Of a DNA stretch of 64,000 bases, positions 61,237-64,000 are shown piece by piece. A program made the translations under genes and the position numbers. Within the stretch, counting starts at the first letter, position 1, and each line of letters begins with the position of its first letter. Below the pieces are notes generated by a model. The model did no database searches. It had not been told where the DNA came from and saw only the letters and a program-made list of their open reading frames with translations. Origin of the DNA: Candidatus Fluviicola riflensis (GTDB lineage: Bacteria; Bacteroidota; Bacteroidia; Flavobacteriales_D; Crocinitomicaceae); contig CP022585.1 of the NCBI GenBank assembly GCA_002243285.1, positions 3,460,641 through 3,524,640 on the forward strand, read 5' to 3'.

Positions 61237-64000
61237 TTAATAAGAGGTTTTAATCAATTTCAGGTTTTCGGTCACTTTCCCTTTCAGGCTTTCGGCATTT
61301 ACACGAATGAAATAAATACCGGCAGCCAACGCTTCCGTGTCGTATTGCACCGATAGATTCTTCTTGCCCGATTCATGTGCGGTTTCGATGATATTGCCCA
61401 ATGGATCAAACAAGATCACCGATATTTCTGCGTAGTCGTTCAGTTCAATTACCAGATCAGCCAATGTTGAGGCAGGATTCGGGTATAAAATCACGTTATT
61501 GAAATCTAACTGAGCAGCCGGGTCGGCAACAGAATCGGAAAAGAATTTTTGATTGATTTCTTTCTCGAAGCGGCTGATGCAAATGCCGTTTGAAACCGTG
61601 AGCGACGTATAGAAGGTATCGACCATCGAGTACTCGTGAATCGGATTGGCAATGGTATCATAACTTCCGTCACCGAAATCCCACAAATAAGTGAGCGGAG
61701 TCGGTTCCGACAAATCGATGAATTGCAGTTCCAGGTTTTTCGACGTATCGGAATCTACCAGGTAAAATGCCTGAATCTGGTTCGGTGAAACCGTCAATTC
61801 GAATGTATCTGTTACCGTACAGGTTGCTACTTGTGATGTGACATAATAGTTGCCGTTTTCATAGACTTCGATGGCGAAATCCTGTGAAGTGAAACCGGTT
61901 GTGCTTGTCCAGTCGTTGGTACCAAACGGACTACCGTGCAATTCAACCGGCGTTGTACCGCAGATGTAATAAACCGGCGGATGTTCTGCAATTACCGGAG
62001 CCGGCAATAAGATTACATCAATCGCGTCTGATCCTGTACAACCGTTATTGTCGACATTAACCAAATACGTACCACTACTGGTTGGTGTATAAGTCGGGCC
62101 GGTGCTCAATACGGCATTGGAACTGGAAAGCCATTCGAAAACAGCCGGCGAGAAAACAGAAACGTCGAGCGTTACCGGTGTATTGGAGCACACAGAAATA
62201 TTTGGTCCCAAATCAACATCCGGACTTGCATTGATGATCACATTCGTAGTATCATTTGTTGTACAACCATTGGCGATACTGGAAACAATCACGCTGTAAA
62301 TTCCCGATTGAGTAACGGTTCTGATCTGATTCGTATTGCCATCATTCCACAAATACGAATAACCCGCATCTGTAGCGGCAGTGAGCGTTGCATTATCACA
62401 GGCAGAAAGGTTATCAGCCAACGTAGTGACCGGAACAGGCAATACCTGAATGACCACCGTATCGCTCGCAGTACAACCGTTTACACTGGTTACATCTACG
62501 ATATAAACGCCTGAAGCCGAAATCTGGATGGTTGGTGTTTGATCGCTGGTACTCCATTGATAATCATTGAACGAACCCGGATCGAGCGTGATCGGAAGTA
62601 CCGATTCACACACATTTTGGTCTGCACCAAGATTTGGCACTGCAGGAGGATAAACCGCCAGTACTTCTACTGTATCTGAACCGATACAACCGTTTTGATC
62701 GGTGATTTCCACCCAATACGTTCCGGCAATTCCGGCCGATAATGTTTGATTGGTAGAACCATCCTGCCACAAAAAGTCTGAACCGGAATAAAGTGCATCC
62801 AGTAATAATGGACCGCAACTTGCGGTATCATTCCCTAAATCGGCTGTCACAATACTGTTAAGCGTTACCGTTGATGTAGCCGTTGATGAACAACCATTCG
62901 CCGCAGTGATCGCTACCGAATACGTTCCCGATTGGTTCACTGTAACGGATTGCGTAGTTTCATTTCCGGGCGACCATGAATAGGCCGATCCCGGATTTTG
63001 GGCATTCAACACGTAACTTGTTCCGCACGTAGACGGATTTCCCAAATTGACGAATGGCAATGCCATTACATTCACAACCTGCGAAGCTGTGTCCATACAT
63101 GTATTGTTGTCGGTCACGATCAGTTGTGTCGTAAAATTACCGGCCGAGCCATACGTATGTGCAGGATTCTGCTGTGTATTCAACGGACTAAGATCACCGA
63201 AATTCCAGCTGTAAGTTAAGCCGGCACCTGTAGCATTGGAAACAAACGAAGTGGCATTCCCCATACAGACATTTGTTGCGCTGAATGCAGCTATCGGTTG
63301 CGGATAAACAATTTGTGTTTGTGTTGATTGGCTCGAGCAACCGTTCGGATTAACAACATTAAGCGTTACCGTATAACTTCCGTCTGTCGCATAAATGTGC
63401 TGTGGAGCAACGGTGTTGGAAGTTGTCGCATCACCGAAATCCCAGGAATAAGTATTTAAATTATCGATCACCGTCGGAACAAAGCTTGTTACGGCAAACT
63501 CACAAGAAGCGGCAACAGAGAAATTACTGTTTGGTAAATCGTGAATGGTAACCGATGTAGAAATTGTATCGGTACAAGTAGCATCAGTTGATACGATGAG
63601 TTGAATGATGTAAATACCCGGCGTCGCAAATGATTTGACCGGGTTGACAGCTGTGGAAGTATCTCCGTCGCTGAACGACCAGTTGTAAACCGGATTCGGA
63701 TTCGCGATTGTGGAAGTATTCACCAGCGAAAGAGGCTGACCTACGCAAGCATCCGTTACTGTAAAAGAGGCAAGATCTTCCGCAAAAACAGTAAATGTCT
63801 GATGCAGCGTATCTGTGCAACTTACTCCTGAAGTAACAATCAATGCGAGATCATGACTTCCGGCAGCCGGATTGTTCAATAAATAAGAGGCCGTGATATC
63901 CGGCAATGTCGTGTTATCAAGCAACCATTCATAATCAGTAATCGCGTAACTCGCAGGAATGGTTGTTCCGGTTGATCCGCTTCCGTTTACCGCAAATACA
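61237..64000 (-). CDS. PKD/Ig-repeat surface protein with T9SS type A sorting domain, 5' end off window
   Basis: The reading frame is open to position 64000, so the true start is outside; 921 residues are visible. Three PKD-type domains with WSFSDGD, WDFGDATTS and WNFGD loops come first. About seven Ig-like domains follow, with repeated motif LG-x-D/N-x-x-x-C and G-T/I-Y-x-V-x-V-x-x-x-x-GCxxxD. One more PKD domain has WDFGDGSYDTIANPIHEYS. The last ~85 residues are a T9SS type A domain: LYPNPASTLADLVIELNDYAEISVILFDPLG and LAAGIYFIRV. It would be a long, disulfide-braced surface rod. It is the first visible gene of the minus-strand toxin operon. Confidence 0.9.
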   Translation of the reverse strand, partial: VFAVNGSGSTGTTIPASYAITDYEWLLDNTTLPDITASYLLNNPAAGSHDLALIVTSGVSCTDTLHQTFTVFAEDLASFTVTDACVGQPLSLVNTSTIANPNPVYNWSFSDGDTSTAVNPVKSFATPGIYIIQLIVSTDATCTDTISTSVTIHDLPNSNFSVAASCEFAVTSFVPTVIDNLNTYSWDFGDATTSNTVAPQHIYATDGSYTVTLNVVNPNGCSSQSTQTQIVYPQPIAAFSATNVCMGNATSFVSNATGAGLTYSWNFGDLSPLNTQQNPAHTYGSAGNFTTQLIVTDNNTCMDTASQVVNVMALPFVNLGNPSTCGTSYVLNAQNPGSAYSWSPGNETTQSVTVNQSGTYSVAITAANGCSSTATSTVTLNSIVTADLGNDTASCGPLLLDALYSGSDFLWQDGSTNQTLSAGIAGTYWVEITDQNGCIGSDTVEVLAVYPPAVPNLGADQNVCESVLPITLDPGSFNDYQWSTSDQTPTIQISASGVYIVDVTSVNGCTASDTVVIQVLPVPVTTLADNLSACDNATLTAATDAGYSYLWNDGNTNQIRTVTQSGIYSVIVSSIANGCTTNDTTNVIINASPDVDLGPNISVCSNTPVTLDVSVFSPAVFEWLSSSNAVLSTGPTYTPTSSGTYLVNVDNNGCTGSDAIDVILLPAPVIAEHPPVYYICGTTPVELHGSPFGTNDWTSTTGFTSQDFAIEVYENGNYYVTSQVATCTVTDTFELTVSPNQIQAFYLVDSDTSKNLELQFIDLSEPTPLTYLWDFGDGSYDTIANPIHEYSMVDTFYTSLTVSNGICISRFEKEINQKFFSDSVADPAAQLDFNNVILYPNPASTLADLVIELNDYAEISVILFDPLGNIIETAHESGKKNLSVQYDTEALAAGIYFIRVNAESLKGKVTENLKLIKTSY

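Noticed and set aside
61237..63924. A start codon at 63924 for the type A PKD gene
   Set aside because: The codon there is TTG inside a frame that stays open to 64000 and continues the domain pattern; the true start lies outside.

Overview
The window is a stretch of chromosome from a member of the Bacteroidota, most likely a Flavobacteriia/Crocinitomicaceae-type bacterium related to Fluviicola (inference). The evidence is: type IX secretion (T9SS) C-terminal sorting domains, a PorP/SprF protein, DUF4270, choice-of-anchor L and TANFOR-like proteins, LytTR two-component systems, a CarboxypepD_reg-type TonB receptor, and promoters of the Bacteroidota form TTG-N19..22-TAnnTTTG with no obvious Shine-Dalgarno sequences. 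I see no tRNA, rRNA, CRISPR array, integrase or transposase gene.

Layout. 1-2.4 kb: an ECF sigma factor overlapping a membrane-anchored beta-repeat (DUF4097-like) protein that runs off the left edge. 2.4-5.3 kb: small envelope and hypothetical proteins. 5.4-12.7 kb (+): S9 peptidase, MMPL/RND transporter, rmlA, polyprenyl diphosphate synthase, lipoprotein. 12.8-15.8 kb (-): a carotenoid operon (DUF2235 hydrolase, CruF-like protein, CrtZ, lycopene cyclase). 16-17.7 kb: repeat-rich region around a Cys-cluster protein. 17.7-22.2 kb (-): a truncated glycogen-synthase-like protein, DUF4270, glmS, GNAT. 22.3-25.1 kb (+): panC, panD, a flippase-like membrane protein, rfaE2. 25.2-32.8 kb: two LytTR two-component systems flanking a TonB receptor, the first with a LiaF-like protein. 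33-34.5 kb: divergent HxlR regulator and quinone-oxidoreductase-like gene. 34.5-40.4 kb: T9SS cargo proteins and a DinB/NRDE/ATP-grasp operon. 40.5-43.8 kb: Crp/Fnr regulator, LysE exporter, DoxX/YHS pair and a protein with a possible internal thioester signature.

The most striking region is 43.8-64 kb on the minus strand, about 20 kb of virtually gap-free genes. In order of transcription these are: a PKD/Ig-repeat protein with a T9SS type A sorting domain (5' end beyond the window); a PorP/SprF protein extended by a coiled coil and a SPOR-like tail; a PKD-repeat protein with a gliding-motility type B sorting domain; a 1,724-residue TANFOR-like protein; a secreted helical-repeat protein; a 1,974-residue polymorphic toxin (metalloprotease-like HELGH segment, HINT self-cleaving domain, C-terminal WHH-type nuclease); and a small SUKH-like probable immunity protein. 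I read this as a T9SS-linked toxin delivery locus with its own surface scaffold. The family assignments come from motifs read by eye; the joint function is inference.

Between genes the window carries several families of palindromic repeats. One is a composite element (a CGGCTAGCCG-core palindrome next to a ~120-bp long inverted repeat) seen complete three times and once without its palindrome. Another is a 159-bp element with perfect 23-bp terminal inverted repeats.
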